The translations under genes were made by a program, and so were the position numbers. Below the pieces are notes generated by a model. The model did no database searches. It saw only the letters and a list, made by a program, of their open reading frames with translations, and was not told where the DNA came from. Shown one piece after another: positions 37,794-46,672 of a DNA stretch of 64,000 bases; position 1 is the stretch's first letter, and every line of letters starts with the position of its first letter. Source of the stretch: Bacillus sp. 7884-1 (lineage in GTDB: Bacteria > Bacillota > Bacilli > Bacillales > Cytobacillaceae); assembly GCF_002272245.1 (NCBI RefSeq), contig NZ_NPDD01000069.1, positions 1-64,000 of the forward strand, read 5' to 3'.

Positions 37794-38216
37794 TTATTCC
37801 ATCTGGCGATATTCTTGAGGGGATCGCACACTATACGTTTTAAATTGCTTGTTGAAGGTACTTAAAGTCTGGAATCCGCTTGCATAGGCAAGGTCTATCA
37901 TACTCATGTTTGTCGAACGAAGAAAGTCCATTTCGCTTTGTAAGCGCAGCTGTTTAAGAAATTATTGGGACTAAGTCCAGTCAACCTGCGACACTCATTA
38001 AAAAACATTGTTCTCCCCATTTCTGCCTGCCAGGACAATGTCTCAATTTTTATCGGCTTCTGGTAATTTTCAAGCAAGTACCCCACAATTTCAACAATTT
38101 CAGATGATGGTATGTCCAAATAATCTTCAGATTGAGATTCTTTAGTAAACTGATTCACTTGCAGCAAAATATTAATTAAATGTATATTTTACTGGTCACC
38201 CAAAGATTTTCTTTTT
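37794..38216 (-). pseudogene. Decayed 5'-truncated copy of an AraC-family regulator
   Basis: The DNA here aligns almost end to end with the 3' half of the intact AraC gene at 43649-44488 (shared blocks include the reverse complements of GLSPN, MGRTMFFNE and QVNQF coding). The copy has a frameshift near 37955 (one to two bases lost after TTAAGAAAT), a changed stop, and no N-terminal cupin half. Weak similarity with deletions continues to about 38255. The longest surviving frame is 87 codons (37904-38167). The parental gene or a lost paralogue was therefore duplicated and then decayed. Confidence 0.85.
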
Positions 38217-38255
38217 TCAACACAATGGAGCCTTTCTATATAGAAAGACTCTAAT

Positions 38256-38577
38256 TTTTTGTGGTTATTTATATAAATACCTATGGGAGTAAACAAGATA
38301 TTTGTTATGTTTTTCTAGGAGATTAGAACCTACCTTAAGAAATAAAGAAAAAGTGAAGATAAATTTTTTACAATGACGATATAAATAAAAGATCGTCGTA
38401 CTGTTTTTTGGAATAGGTCTTAAAATTGAGAATAAAGGTTTTATAAAGTGAATATTGAAAGATAGTCAGTTGAAAGACCATTGGACATGAAACCTGTCCC
38501 ACTGTCCATTGTCAATCAATAGTGAGAATATTTTTAAGTTTTTAGAAGAAAAATTTACATGTACGGGGGAGGTAAAA
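38256..38577. other. Gene-free leader region before the AraC regulator
   Basis: About 320 bp, AT-rich, no credible ORF. It contains a short inverted repeat GGACA-N7-TGTCC near 38483-38499 and the GGGGGAGG ribosome site at 38565-38572. I see no recognised riboswitch or cre. Confidence 0.4.
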
Positions 38578-38581
38578 ATGC

Positions 38582-39454
38582 TTGAATGAATACAGCCTTT
38601 ATAAAAGTGAATTGCTGCATGATAAATACTATCCAAAGGTTATATCGTATTATTTTAAACAATGGAAGGGTTTTGAAATGCCGTATCATTCTCATAATGA
38701 AATCGAGATTATGTATGTGATTGAGGGAAAATGTGTTGTCGAAACCGCTACCGAAACAGTACCCATGAAAAAAGGAGATTTAATTTTACTCGATTCAAAC
38801 ATTGCGCATCGTTTGGTTGTAGATAATGAAAATCCTTGCAGAATGTTAAATTTAGAGTTTTTTTTTACAAACAAAGAGAATGAGGGATTTTCACCATCTT
38901 TCAAAGAAATTGTCAGAACGAATGGTATGCTGTCTCAGTTCCTTTCAAAAGCTTATCCTTATATTGTGTTAAAAGATTCAAGTGATATTTACCATATACT
39001 AAAAAGTCTTGTACTTGAGTTATACGAGAGAAGTTTAGAGAATAAGTTGATGATTCAACTCCTATTTTCTCAACTATTTATTAAAATTGGCAGATTAGCG
39101 ATTGAATATGAAAATCAGAATTCTTATCAAGTAAATTTATATATCAAACAAATCCTATCTTTCCTTCACCAGAATTATGACTGTGAAATTCAGGTGAAGG
39201 ATATTGCAAATGTCGTTAATCTACACCCTGTTTACCTACATCGTATTTTCAAGGCAGAAATGGGTTATACGGTGATGGAATATTTAACTTCATTGCGAAT
39301 CAAAAAAGCTAAAATGCTGCTTGCTCACACAGAAATACCCATCATTGAGATATCTGAATACGTTGGTATAAACAGCCGTCAGTACTTTAGTACACTCTTT
39401 AAAAAGCACACTGGTAAGACTCCCGTTGATTATCGAAATACGCTTAACAAATAA
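38582..39454 (+). CDS. AraC-family transcriptional regulator (cupin sensor)
   Basis: 290 aa. N-terminal AraC-type cupin (MPYHSHNEIEIMYVIEGKC at about 33-51, then MKKGDLILL), and two C-terminal helix-turn-helix motifs, the second as IIEISEYVGINSRQYFSTLFKKHTGKTP. It likely activates the GH4 and PhyH genes that follow on the same strand. The only in-frame start is TTG at 38582, 9 nt from GGGGGAGG. An out-of-frame ATG at 38578 has better spacing but stops after three codons, which may reflect a one-base insertion (see findings). Confidence 0.88.
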   Translation: MNEYSLYKSELLHDKYYPKVISYYFKQWKGFEMPYHSHNEIEIMYVIEGKCVVETATETVPMKKGDLILLDSNIAHRLVVDNENPCRMLNLEFFFTNKENEGFSPSFKEIVRTNGMLSQFLSKAYPYIVLKDSSDIYHILKSLVLELYERSLENKLMIQLLFSQLFIKIGRLAIEYENQNSYQVNLYIKQILSFLHQNYDCEIQVKDIANVVNLHPVYLHRIFKAEMGYTVMEYLTSLRIKKAKMLLAHTEIPIIEISEYVGINSRQYFSTLFKKHTGKTPVDYRNTLNK

Positions 39455-39520
39455 TTTCAGTCAAGAAAAGATTGTAGAAGTTAGTATTTTATACATCGAT
39501 AGATTGAGAAGGTTAGAATA

Positions 39521-39536
39521 TTGATAACGCTTTCTT
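39521..39536. promoter_or_regulatory. cre site upstream of the GH4 gene
   Basis: TTGATAACGCTTTCTT matches the cre consensus at all defined positions but one. It lies 60 bp before the GH4 start, so CcpA repression is likely. Confidence 0.65.
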
Positions 39537-39595
39537 ATATTGCTTGGTAAGATAAAGAAAGTAATCTACCGTGATCAGCAAAGGGGAGTTACTCA

Positions 39596-41101
39596 TTGAC
39601 ATTTAAAATTGCATTTATTGGGGCAGGTAGTATTGGATTTACAAGAGGGTTATTACGGGATATTTTGTCTGTCTCAGAATTCCATAATATTGAGGTAGCA
39701 TTTACAGATATTAACCCAAAAAACTTGGATAGAGTTACAAAGCTGTGTCAACGAGATATTGATGAAAACAACTTGAATATAAAAATACAATCGACAGTCG
39801 ATCGCAGGAAAGCATTTAGAAATGCAAAATATATATTTTCGCTTGTACGAGTAGGTGGGTTAGAGGCATTTCAATATGATATTGACATTCCATTAAAATA
39901 CGGCATAGACCAATGTGTAGGAGATACACTTTGTGCTGGTGGAATTATGTACGGGCAGCGGGGAATAGCAGAAATTCTTAATATCTGTAAAGATATTCGT
40001 GAAGTTGCAGACCATGAGTGCTTGTTGCTCAATTATGCTAATCCAATGGCAATGATTACATGGGCTTGTAATAAACACGGTGGTGTTAAGACTATTGGAC
40101 TTTGTCATGGTGTACAAGGGGGACACCGACAAATTGCTAAAGTGCTAGGTCTAGAGAAACATGAAGTCGATATAATCTGTGCTGGTATCAACCATCAAAC
40201 ATGGTATATCCAAGTAAAGCACAATGGTGAAGATATGACAGATAAGCTTCTCCATGCATTTGAAAATCACCCGGAATTTAGTAAAACGGAAAAGGTTCGC
40301 ATTGATATGCTAAGACGTTTTGGCTATTACAGCACTGAATCAAATGGTCATTTAAGTGAATATGTGCCTTGGTACCGAAAACGTCCAGAAGAAATTAACG
40401 ATTGGATTGATCTTGGAAGCTGGATAAATGGTGAGACCGGGGGATATTTAAGAGTTTGTACGGAAGGAAGAAATTGGTTTGAGACGGATTTTCCGAACTG
40501 GATGAAAGAACCTGTTCGTGAATATAAAGAGGAAAATCGTGGTGAGGAACACGCATCCTATATTCTTGAAGCCCTAGAAACTGGAAGAGTATACCGAGGA
40601 CACTTTAATGTCGTTAATAATGGGATTATTTCAAATCTACCAGATTACTCGATTATCGAGGCGCCTGGATATGTTGATCGAAATGGTATTAGTATGCCAC
40701 ATGTAGGAGAGCTGCCACTGGGCTGTGCGGCAGTTTGTAATGCTAGTATCACCGTTCAATACCTTGCAGTGGAAGCTGCAATTCATGGAGATGATTATCT
40801 ATTACGTCAAGCCATGATGATGGATCCATTAGTAGGAGCAGTGTGTAATCCGAAAGAAATTTGGCAGCTTGTAGATGAGATGCTAGTGGCGCAGGAACAA
40901 TGGTTACCACAATATCAGGATGCAATCGTAAATGCTAAAAAGCGATTAGAATTTGGAAAATCAATTCAAGCTAAGCACAATAAAGGTGCAGCGCGGTTCA
41001 AAGTCAAAACAGTAGAAGAAATGGCTAAAAACCGAGAAGCAGCAAATAAGAATGCTGGTGAATCTGACAAAGCGAAGGAACGCCCTTCTGCAGTGAAATA
41101 A
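39596..41101 (+). CDS. GH4 family NAD-dependent glycosidase (alpha-galactosidase/uronidase type)
   Basis: 501 aa, cytoplasmic. GH4 enzymes cleave glycosides by a redox-elimination route with NAD and a divalent metal. Seen here: the Rossmann start IAFIGAGSIGF (5-15), VGDTLCAGGI, NYANPMAM (146-153), the metal/specificity motif CHGV (170-173) and INHQTWY (about 198). GH4 clades with CHSV are alpha-galactosidases, and CHG-type motifs occur in uronidase relatives, so the substrate is likely an alpha-galactoside or uronide. TTG start with AAGGGGAG 7 nt upstream. The next gene is a dioxygenase. Confidence 0.9.
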   Translation: MTFKIAFIGAGSIGFTRGLLRDILSVSEFHNIEVAFTDINPKNLDRVTKLCQRDIDENNLNIKIQSTVDRRKAFRNAKYIFSLVRVGGLEAFQYDIDIPLKYGIDQCVGDTLCAGGIMYGQRGIAEILNICKDIREVADHECLLLNYANPMAMITWACNKHGGVKTIGLCHGVQGGHRQIAKVLGLEKHEVDIICAGINHQTWYIQVKHNGEDMTDKLLHAFENHPEFSKTEKVRIDMLRRFGYYSTESNGHLSEYVPWYRKRPEEINDWIDLGSWINGETGGYLRVCTEGRNWFETDFPNWMKEPVREYKEENRGEEHASYILEALETGRVYRGHFNVVNNGIISNLPDYSIIEAPGYVDRNGISMPHVGELPLGCAAVCNASITVQYLAVEAAIHGDDYLLRQAMMMDPLVGAVCNPKEIWQLVDEMLVAQEQWLPQYQDAIVNAKKRLEFGKSIQAKHNKGAARFKVKTVEEMAKNREAANKNAGESDKAKERPSAVK

Positions 41102-41183
41102 ATGGAATAAAACGGGGATGCTGGACGTTACTTTTAAAGGATTTAAGTATTAAACAATTATGAAATAAGGGGGATGGGAAACG

Positions 41184-41957
41184 ATGATTCAAAAAAAGGA
41201 TGTAGAATTTTACAAAGAAGAAGGTTATTTATTAGTTAAAGGCGTGTTTAATATGCAAGAAGTCGAAGCTATGCGAAGTGGTATAGACAATATCATTCGA
41301 CGAGCAGCTGAAGCAAAAAGGGATGAGAATGCCGCATGGGATGGTGATTATTTGCCAAAGGAACAAATAAGAAGACTCGTATTGAAGGGATTTCATAACG
41401 TTCATTATCATGACTCTGTCTTCTTAAATGCCCTATTTCATGTAAATATGGTTTCTGTATTAAAAAAATTAATAGGGCCAAATGTACAACTTCATCATTC
41501 AAAAATGCTTGTTAAGCCACCTGAAAAAGGTGCTGCATTTCCGATGCATCAAGATTACCCTTACTTTCCTCATGAAAAACACAGCATGTTGGCCGCAAGT
41601 GTACATTTAGACGAAAGTAATGAAGAAAACGGCTGTCTGCGTGTCATCCCTAAGTCACACAAACAAGGTGTCCTTTCGCATGTTGGGCGACACTACTTAA
41701 ATCACAAAGAATATCCTATTTCTAGTGGAACACCTTGTCCAGCTGAACCTGGAGATGTATTATTTTTCAATTATTTAACGATTCACGGTTCTGATGTAAA
41801 CAAGAGTGGACGAAATCGCAGAAATGTTTTATTTCAATATCGTGATGCATCGGATTTCCCTATAGAAGATACACATTTTGATTGGGGAATGGGATTAATG
41901 GTTAGTGGTGAAAATCCTCATTTTGATAAGGTGACACCAAAGTATACGCTTGGTTAA
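41184..41957 (+). CDS. Phytanoyl-CoA dioxygenase (PhyH) family Fe(II)/2-oxoglutarate oxygenase
   Basis: 257 aa with the cupin fold of PhyH oxygenases. The iron ligands are visible as His122-x-Asp124 in FPMHQDYPYF and His201 in TIHGSD, and the 2-oxoglutarate Arg as R210 or R212 shortly after. AASVHLDESNEENG and VIPKSHKQG are family landmarks. Substrate unknown; in carbohydrate loci these enzymes may hydroxylate sugar-derived or osmolyte compounds. It lies 82 bp after GH4 with a GGGGGATGGG ribosome region, probably in the same operon. Confidence 0.88.
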   Translation: MIQKKDVEFYKEEGYLLVKGVFNMQEVEAMRSGIDNIIRRAAEAKRDENAAWDGDYLPKEQIRRLVLKGFHNVHYHDSVFLNALFHVNMVSVLKKLIGPNVQLHHSKMLVKPPEKGAAFPMHQDYPYFPHEKHSMLAASVHLDESNEENGCLRVIPKSHKQGVLSHVGRHYLNHKEYPISSGTPCPAEPGDVLFFNYLTIHGSDVNKSGRNRRNVLFQYRDASDFPIEDTHFDWGMGLMVSGENPHFDKVTPKYTLG

Positions 41958-41964
41958 TTTCCAA

Positions 41965-42263
41965 ATATTATAGGAACATTTGAATACCATAATGTCTCTT
42001 TCCGGTTTTGTCTTATTAGGTATAGTGGTTCCTTCATCACTATTTTTATTTTTTCAACCATTGCCAATTATAATGTCAATTGGCTGATTGCGTTAAAGAA
42101 CTCTTTTTTCTTTTCAGTTAAATATCTACTGATTACTCTAATCAAGAATCGAGCAATTTGGTTTTATTTTCAAGAGATGAGAATACATGAAAATTAACTC
42201 TTATACAATCTGATATAACGATGCCACATCCAGTTTGTGTTAAGTTTTTAGGATAATAGACAG
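41965..42263 (+). pseudogene. Chimeric scar: DUF624 fragment joined to the 3' end of pgl
   Basis: The first part (about 41965-42144) closely matches the 3' half of the DUF624 gene (around 5507-5690, for example the shared ATTTTTATTTTTTCAACC). The second part (about 42143-42263) matches the last 120 bp of the pgl gene (around 7312-7433) including its stop region. The joint falls at a short shared word (CTAATC). In the intact locus these genes are about 1.6 kb apart, so a second copy of that block has lost its middle and decayed. No open frame survives. Confidence 0.88.
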
Positions 42264-42313
42264 TTTTTACAATAATTCAACCTTACAATACATCTAATTG
42301 AACAATATAAAAT

Positions 42314-42339
42314 ATGGGTATCTAATTTAAGATACCCAT
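42314..42339 (+). terminator. Terminator after the GH4-PhyH region
   Basis: ATGGGTATCT (42314-42323) and AGATACCCAT (42330-42339) form a 10-bp stem followed by TTTTGTTTT on the plus strand. Confidence 0.8.
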
Positions 42340-42392
42340 TTTTGTTTTATATGGTCCAATAACGCTGGCCGATAACGGCATCTTAACAAAGC

Positions 42393-43544
42393 TTAGGCCT
42401 GATAGACGATTCGCCCTTTTACCATTGTCCACAGGACCTCGAAACGATCGTTCATTAGAACTAAGTCAGCATCTGCACCGGATTTAATCCGGCCTTTTTT
42501 CTCAAATCCCAGTATATCTGCGGGTGACTGTGTCGCCATCTTAACTGCGTCCTTTAAAGAAATTCCCAATTTAACTGTTTTTGCCAATGCTTCATTCATT
42601 GTCACCGTACTTGATGCAAGGGTACCGTCGTCTAACATAGCAACTCCATCCATTACGCGAACTTCATGACCCCCGAATAAGTATGTTCCATCCCCCATTC
42701 CCATAGCTTGAAGGGCATCTGTAATTAACACCATTCTATCTGGACCCTTTTCCCGGTATAAGAGCCTTACAATGGCTGGATGAAGATGGACATCATCCAC
42801 GATTGCTTGAACACTAACACTGCTTTCTTCAAAAGCTGCTAAAATCAAACCCGGGTCACGGTGATGAATTGGCCGCATCCCATTAAAACAATGAGTAACA
42901 TGGCTGGCACCACACTTAAATGCTTGTTTCGCATCATCATAAGTGGCATCAGAATGGGCAATAGCAGCAATGATCCCTTGTTCCTTTAAAAAAGAAATCA
43001 TCTCAAGACCGCCTGGCAATTCAGGCGCCAGCGTCACCATGCGGAGCAATGGACCAGTTTTCTGCATGATGGTTTTCATTTCTTCCAAATCAGGATGCCT
43101 TAAATACCGCTCATTTTGCATACCTTTTCGTTTTACATTTAGATAAGGACCTTCTATATGAATGCCAATGATTTGAGCCCCAGGTTCGCTGCCAGCCAGC
43201 TCTTTTACATTGGTAATCATTTCAAGAAGATCTTCTAAGGAGGAAGAAACTGAGGTGGCTAAGAAGGAGGTGCATCCTGTCTTTGCGCAAGCTTTAGAAA
43301 CTGCTTCCACACTGCCAACAGTACCGTCCATCATATCAAAACCTTCTGCTCCATGAATATGTACATCAATCATTCCTGGAATTAGAATCTGGCCGTTTCC
43401 ATTGATTTCATAATCAGCGGAAAAGTCAGAACACCTATTGCCAGTATGAACCGATTCAATTTGCCCATTCCGAATAAGTATGCTTCCAAGTATTGGTTCT
43501 TCATCGAAGATTACACGAACATTACGAATTAAAATAGAATTCAT
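42393..43544 (-). CDS. nagA: N-acetylglucosamine-6-phosphate deacetylase NagA
   Basis: 383-aa amidohydrolase removing acetate from GlcNAc-6-phosphate in amino-sugar use and wall recycling. Metal and catalytic residues are present: His62 and His64 in VHIHGAEGFD, Glu131 in HIEGPYL, His197 in AHSDATYD, His218 in THCFNGM and the catalytic Asp276 in LITDAL. The ribosome site is weak (AAGGGG about 13 nt away). It follows an AraC regulator on the same strand by 104 bp; nagB and a PTS are not in the window. Confidence 0.94.
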   Translation of the reverse strand: MNSILIRNVRVIFDEEPILGSILIRNGQIESVHTGNRCSDFSADYEINGNGQILIPGMIDVHIHGAEGFDMMDGTVGSVEAVSKACAKTGCTSFLATSVSSSLEDLLEMITNVKELAGSEPGAQIIGIHIEGPYLNVKRKGMQNERYLRHPDLEEMKTIMQKTGPLLRMVTLAPELPGGLEMISFLKEQGIIAAIAHSDATYDDAKQAFKCGASHVTHCFNGMRPIHHRDPGLILAAFEESSVSVQAIVDDVHLHPAIVRLLYREKGPDRMVLITDALQAMGMGDGTYLFGGHEVRVMDGVAMLDDGTLASSTVTMNEALAKTVKLGISLKDAVKMATQSPADILGFEKKGRIKSGADADLVLMNDRFEVLWTMVKGRIVYQA

Positions 43545-43648
43545 GATTTTGATAGCCCCTTATTTTTAATAGTTTTGAAACATTCCTATTTAATATATTT
43601 TCAATGTTTCCCGCTAAACTTAGTTCGCCTATTGAACAAACCAAGTTT

Positions 43649-44488
43649 CTACGAAATTTGATATGCCATCTGGCGATACTCTTTAGGGGATCGCCCCGTA
43701 TACCTTTTAAATTGTTTATTGAAGGTACTTAAGGACTGAAATCCGCTTGCATAGGCAAGGTCAATGATACTCTTGTTCGTCGAACGAAGGAGGTCCATTG
43801 CGCTTTGTAGGCGCAGGAAGTTAAGAAATTCATTTGGACTAAGTCCAGTCAACCTGCGGAACTCATTAAAAAACATTGTTCTCCCCATTTTTGCCTGCCA
43901 GGATAATGTTTCAATATTTATAGGCTTCTGATAATTTTCAAGCATGTACCCCACAATTTCAACAATTCCAGAAGATGGTAATTCCGAATTATCTGCAGAT
44001 TGAGATTCTTTAGCAAACTGATTTACTTGCAGTAAAATATTGATTAAATGCATATATTGACGGGTCACCCAAAGATCTTCTTCCTTTTCTTGATCTTCCA
44101 TCGCAGATACAGCCGCCTGCCTTATTGCTCTTGCGAAAATCGTGTTAGACGGGATAATGGGCTGTATTCCTTGTGCAGTATAGAAAGGCTTAAGAAGCTG
44201 AATTCCATCAGGGATTTTACGTACAGCAGACGGTGTGAACAGGAGGAGAATACATTCGAACGGTTGATCAGGCTGAGCAAAACTCCAGTGCGGCTCGAAT
44301 GGACGGCATAAAAACACATCTCCCGGCTTCCCGAGGTAGGTGTGTTCGTTAAACCTATATTCTAATTCATTATTAATAACTACCCCTATTTCTAAACAAT
44401 CATGGACATGCAAATCATGCTCCTCATGTGACCCCCATACACGGCAAAACGCAAACGATCGCTGTAAACGTAAGTGTTCTACATACAT
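43649..44488 (-). CDS. AraC-family transcriptional regulator (cupin sensor)
   Basis: 279 aa. N-terminal cupin (HEEHDLHVHDCLEIGVVINN..., GDVFLCRPFEPHW) and a C-terminal double helix-turn-helix (METLSWQAKMGRTMFFNEFRRL-type first motif; IIDLAYASGFQSLSTFNKQF and KRYTGRSPKEYRQ second). AGGAG lies 9 nt before the ATG. It is divergent from the oxidoreductase-epimerase pair starting at 44615 (126-bp gap) and likely controls it. A decayed partial copy lies at 37794-38216. Confidence 0.9.
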   Translation of the reverse strand: MYVEHLRLQRSFAFCRVWGSHEEHDLHVHDCLEIGVVINNELEYRFNEHTYLGKPGDVFLCRPFEPHWSFAQPDQPFECILLLFTPSAVRKIPDGIQLLKPFYTAQGIQPIIPSNTIFARAIRQAAVSAMEDQEKEEDLWVTRQYMHLINILLQVNQFAKESQSADNSELPSSGIVEIVGYMLENYQKPINIETLSWQAKMGRTMFFNEFRRLTGLSPNEFLNFLRLQSAMDLLRSTNKSIIDLAYASGFQSLSTFNKQFKRYTGRSPKEYRQMAYQIS

Positions 44489-44614
44489 TTTTCACAACTC
44501 CTAAACAATCTTTTCTTTGAACAAAATGATAAGTTTTCAGCTTAATTGGAGGAGAACTTAATTTATTGGATATGGTAGAGTAAAACCATTAATATTCTAC
44601 AGAGGTGAATAAAT

Positions 44615-45703
44615 TTGAGAATTTATATAATTGGCGCGGGCGTAATTGGCCGGACACATGCGGAAGCGGCAAAAAAACTTTCCGAACAGATTCAATTGAG
44701 AGCTGCTGATACAAATCCTGCTGCACTAGAAGCATTTTGCAGCCAATTTCCTGAGACAATTGGCTTTACAAGTGTGGAAGAAATGCTGAACTCCGAGACT
44801 GCACAAAACGATGATATTGTAATTATCTGTACACCGCCGACGGCACATTTTGATCCCTCAAGACTTTCAATTGAGTCTGGCCGCCATGTTCTTTGTGAGA
44901 AACCTCTAGCGATGAATGGTTCTCAAGCTCAAGAAATGGTCCAGCTTGCAGAAAAGCATAACCGATTATTAGGATGCTGCAGTGTACGTTTTAAAGGCAT
45001 GCCTCACATGGAGGCAGTAAAGAAAGTAATCAAGTCCGGATCTCTAGGTGAAATCTATCATGTTACGTTTGTTAACAAATGGGAACGAAGCCGATCAGGA
45101 ATCGAATATCAGCCTGCAAGCCGCTGGTTTTTAGATTCAACACTAAGCGGCGGAGGCGTGTTAATGGATTGGGGACCTTACGACTTTGCCACATTGAATG
45201 ACATACTCAATCCAACCTCCATTGAGATAAATACTGCATGGACGGCGAAGCCCCATACTGAAATTGATCCCATGGATACACCCTTCGATGTTGAAACTCA
45301 TGTCGGCGCCTTCATGACTTTCAGCAGTGGTAACCATCCAATTCACGTCCATTACGAGCGTGCTTCATGTGCACACGGAGAAAGTTATGTAAGGGCGGAA
45401 ATCGAGGGTACACTTGGTTCACTTAGGTGGACACCATTTGATTCTAGGCAGCCTGTCTTCTTTCGTTACGATAAGCACGGGCAACTTGTAGAGGAACAGG
45501 TAGAAACAGGACCGCGAAGTGAGTACACGATTTTCGACAATCCACTCCTTCACTTTTATCGAAAAGTGAAAGGCATTGAATCACATGCTAACGTTAATCA
45601 ACAAGCACTGAATAATTTTCTCTGCCTTACATCCATATATACAACTGCAGAAACCGGACAAAAACAACTGATAGAAATGGTGCAGAAAGGAGTAACACTT
45701 TGA
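44615..45703 (+). CDS. Gfo/Idh/MocA family NAD(P)-dependent oxidoreductase
   Basis: 362 aa. Rossmann start RIYIIGAGVIGRTHAEA and the family motif HVLCEKPLA near 91-99. The second catalytic motif, usually DxGxHxxD, reads MDWGPYDF, so Tyr stands where the catalytic His is expected; such DWG-type variants form a subgroup. It probably oxidises or reduces a sugar or cyclitol. TTG start, AGAGGTGA 6 nt upstream. It overlaps the next gene by 4 bp, suggesting the two enzymes act in sequence. Confidence 0.88.
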   Translation: MRIYIIGAGVIGRTHAEAAKKLSEQIQLRAADTNPAALEAFCSQFPETIGFTSVEEMLNSETAQNDDIVIICTPPTAHFDPSRLSIESGRHVLCEKPLAMNGSQAQEMVQLAEKHNRLLGCCSVRFKGMPHMEAVKKVIKSGSLGEIYHVTFVNKWERSRSGIEYQPASRWFLDSTLSGGGVLMDWGPYDFATLNDILNPTSIEINTAWTAKPHTEIDPMDTPFDVETHVGAFMTFSSGNHPIHVHYERASCAHGESYVRAEIEGTLGSLRWTPFDSRQPVFFRYDKHGQLVEEQVETGPRSEYTIFDNPLLHFYRKVKGIESHANVNQQALNNFLCLTSIYTTAETGQKQLIEMVQKGVTL

Positions 45704-46524
45704 ACATCAAAGGATTTTCATCAAATATGTACGGCTGGACAGAACGCTGGAAAATGGATGGCAAAAAACCACAGTGGGAAGAATTATTCCGCGCTTGTGC
45801 AGAAGCAGGTCTTGATGCTGTCGAGATTGATGCTGTTACTGAAAAACTAAAATTGGCACGTTCCTTTGGGTTGGCAGTATCTGCCTCCTATATCGGTCTC
45901 CCTTTACATATACCATTCAACGATCTTGGAGTGGAGCAAACGGTGTTACCATTTGCTGAACGCTTGGCAGCAGCAGACGGCACCGATTTACTAATAAATG
46001 CTGACCCTATCAATTGGAAAAACCCAGTTCCTAAGTCGGAGGATCATTTCAAACAGCAGGGTGAAAACCTATCTCGTATATCCGAACTTGTTGCCTCCCT
46101 AGGTTTAAAGGTTTGTCTTCATAACCATGCTGCAGACAATCACAATGCCAGAGGTGACTTAAGATCGGCCATCCAATATGCAGATCCGCATGTTGGACTA
46201 TGTATAGATACTGGCTGGGCATATGTATCTGGCTGCAATCCCATTGAGTGGGTAACTGACTATCCGGATCGAGTCTTTGCCTTCCATTTACGTAATCAAC
46301 GTGGGCATGTACCAAGTGAAGACTTACTTGAAGGAGAGATTAATTTCGTCTCCTTGCTCGATTCCGCAGCAGCTGCAAAGTATAACGGCTGGCTAGCACT
46401 TGAACTATGGCATCCACAAAGCACCCAGCCCGTTCGAACTATGCTGGAGGATGTGGAGCATTCACTCGATTATTTAAGGCATATTCTTCATAATCGTCAT
46501 GTGAAATTAGCGGATAATAAGTAA
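45700..46524 (+). CDS. Sugar phosphate isomerase/epimerase-like TIM barrel (AP endonuclease 2 family)
   Basis: 274 aa of the xylose-isomerase-like barrel family: metal-ligand regions KVCLHNHAADNH (about 143-154), GLCIDTGWAYVSG (about 166-178), FAFHLRNQRGH and GWLALELWHP with the final Glu. Members include IolE/IolH dehydratases, tagatose epimerases and keto-sugar lyases. The exact reaction is not readable. TTG start inside the stop of the preceding oxidoreductase gene. Confidence 0.87.
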   Translation: MNIKGFSSNMYGWTERWKMDGKKPQWEELFRACAEAGLDAVEIDAVTEKLKLARSFGLAVSASYIGLPLHIPFNDLGVEQTVLPFAERLAAADGTDLLINADPINWKNPVPKSEDHFKQQGENLSRISELVASLGLKVCLHNHAADNHNARGDLRSAIQYADPHVGLCIDTGWAYVSGCNPIEWVTDYPDRVFAFHLRNQRGHVPSEDLLEGEINFVSLLDSAAAAKYNGWLALELWHPQSTQPVRTMLEDVEHSLDYLRHILHNRHVKLADNK

Positions 46525-46548
46525 ACACAATTAGATATTCTTCATAAT

Positions 46549-46586
46549 AAAGGCGGAAACCAAACTAAACGGTTTCACGCCTTTTG
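46549..46586 (+). terminator. Terminator after the oxidoreductase-epimerase pair
   Basis: AAAGGCG-GAAACC and GGTTTCACGCCTTTT form a long hairpin with a mismatch bulge and an 8-nt loop, ending in a short T-run, about 25 bp after the stop. It is roughly symmetrical and may serve the converging GH2 gene as well. Confidence 0.8.
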
Positions 46587-46672
46587 TTCGATTTAATTAA
46601 TGATTGTTGAAAGCTCCCCTTTTGTATCTTTTAAAACTGTAAACTATAACATAAACACACCAGGAGTCAGGG

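Noticed and set aside
37904-38167. Independent small AraC-like gene of 87 codons
   Set aside because: It aligns with an internal part of the intact AraC gene and is bounded by frameshift and deletion, so it is pseudogene residue.
38232-38247. Perfect 16-bp palindrome CTTTCTATATAGAAAG as a possible operator
   Set aside because: It falls in DNA weakly similar to the intact AraC gene (around 44175-44195), so it is more likely part of the decayed copy than a regulatory site.
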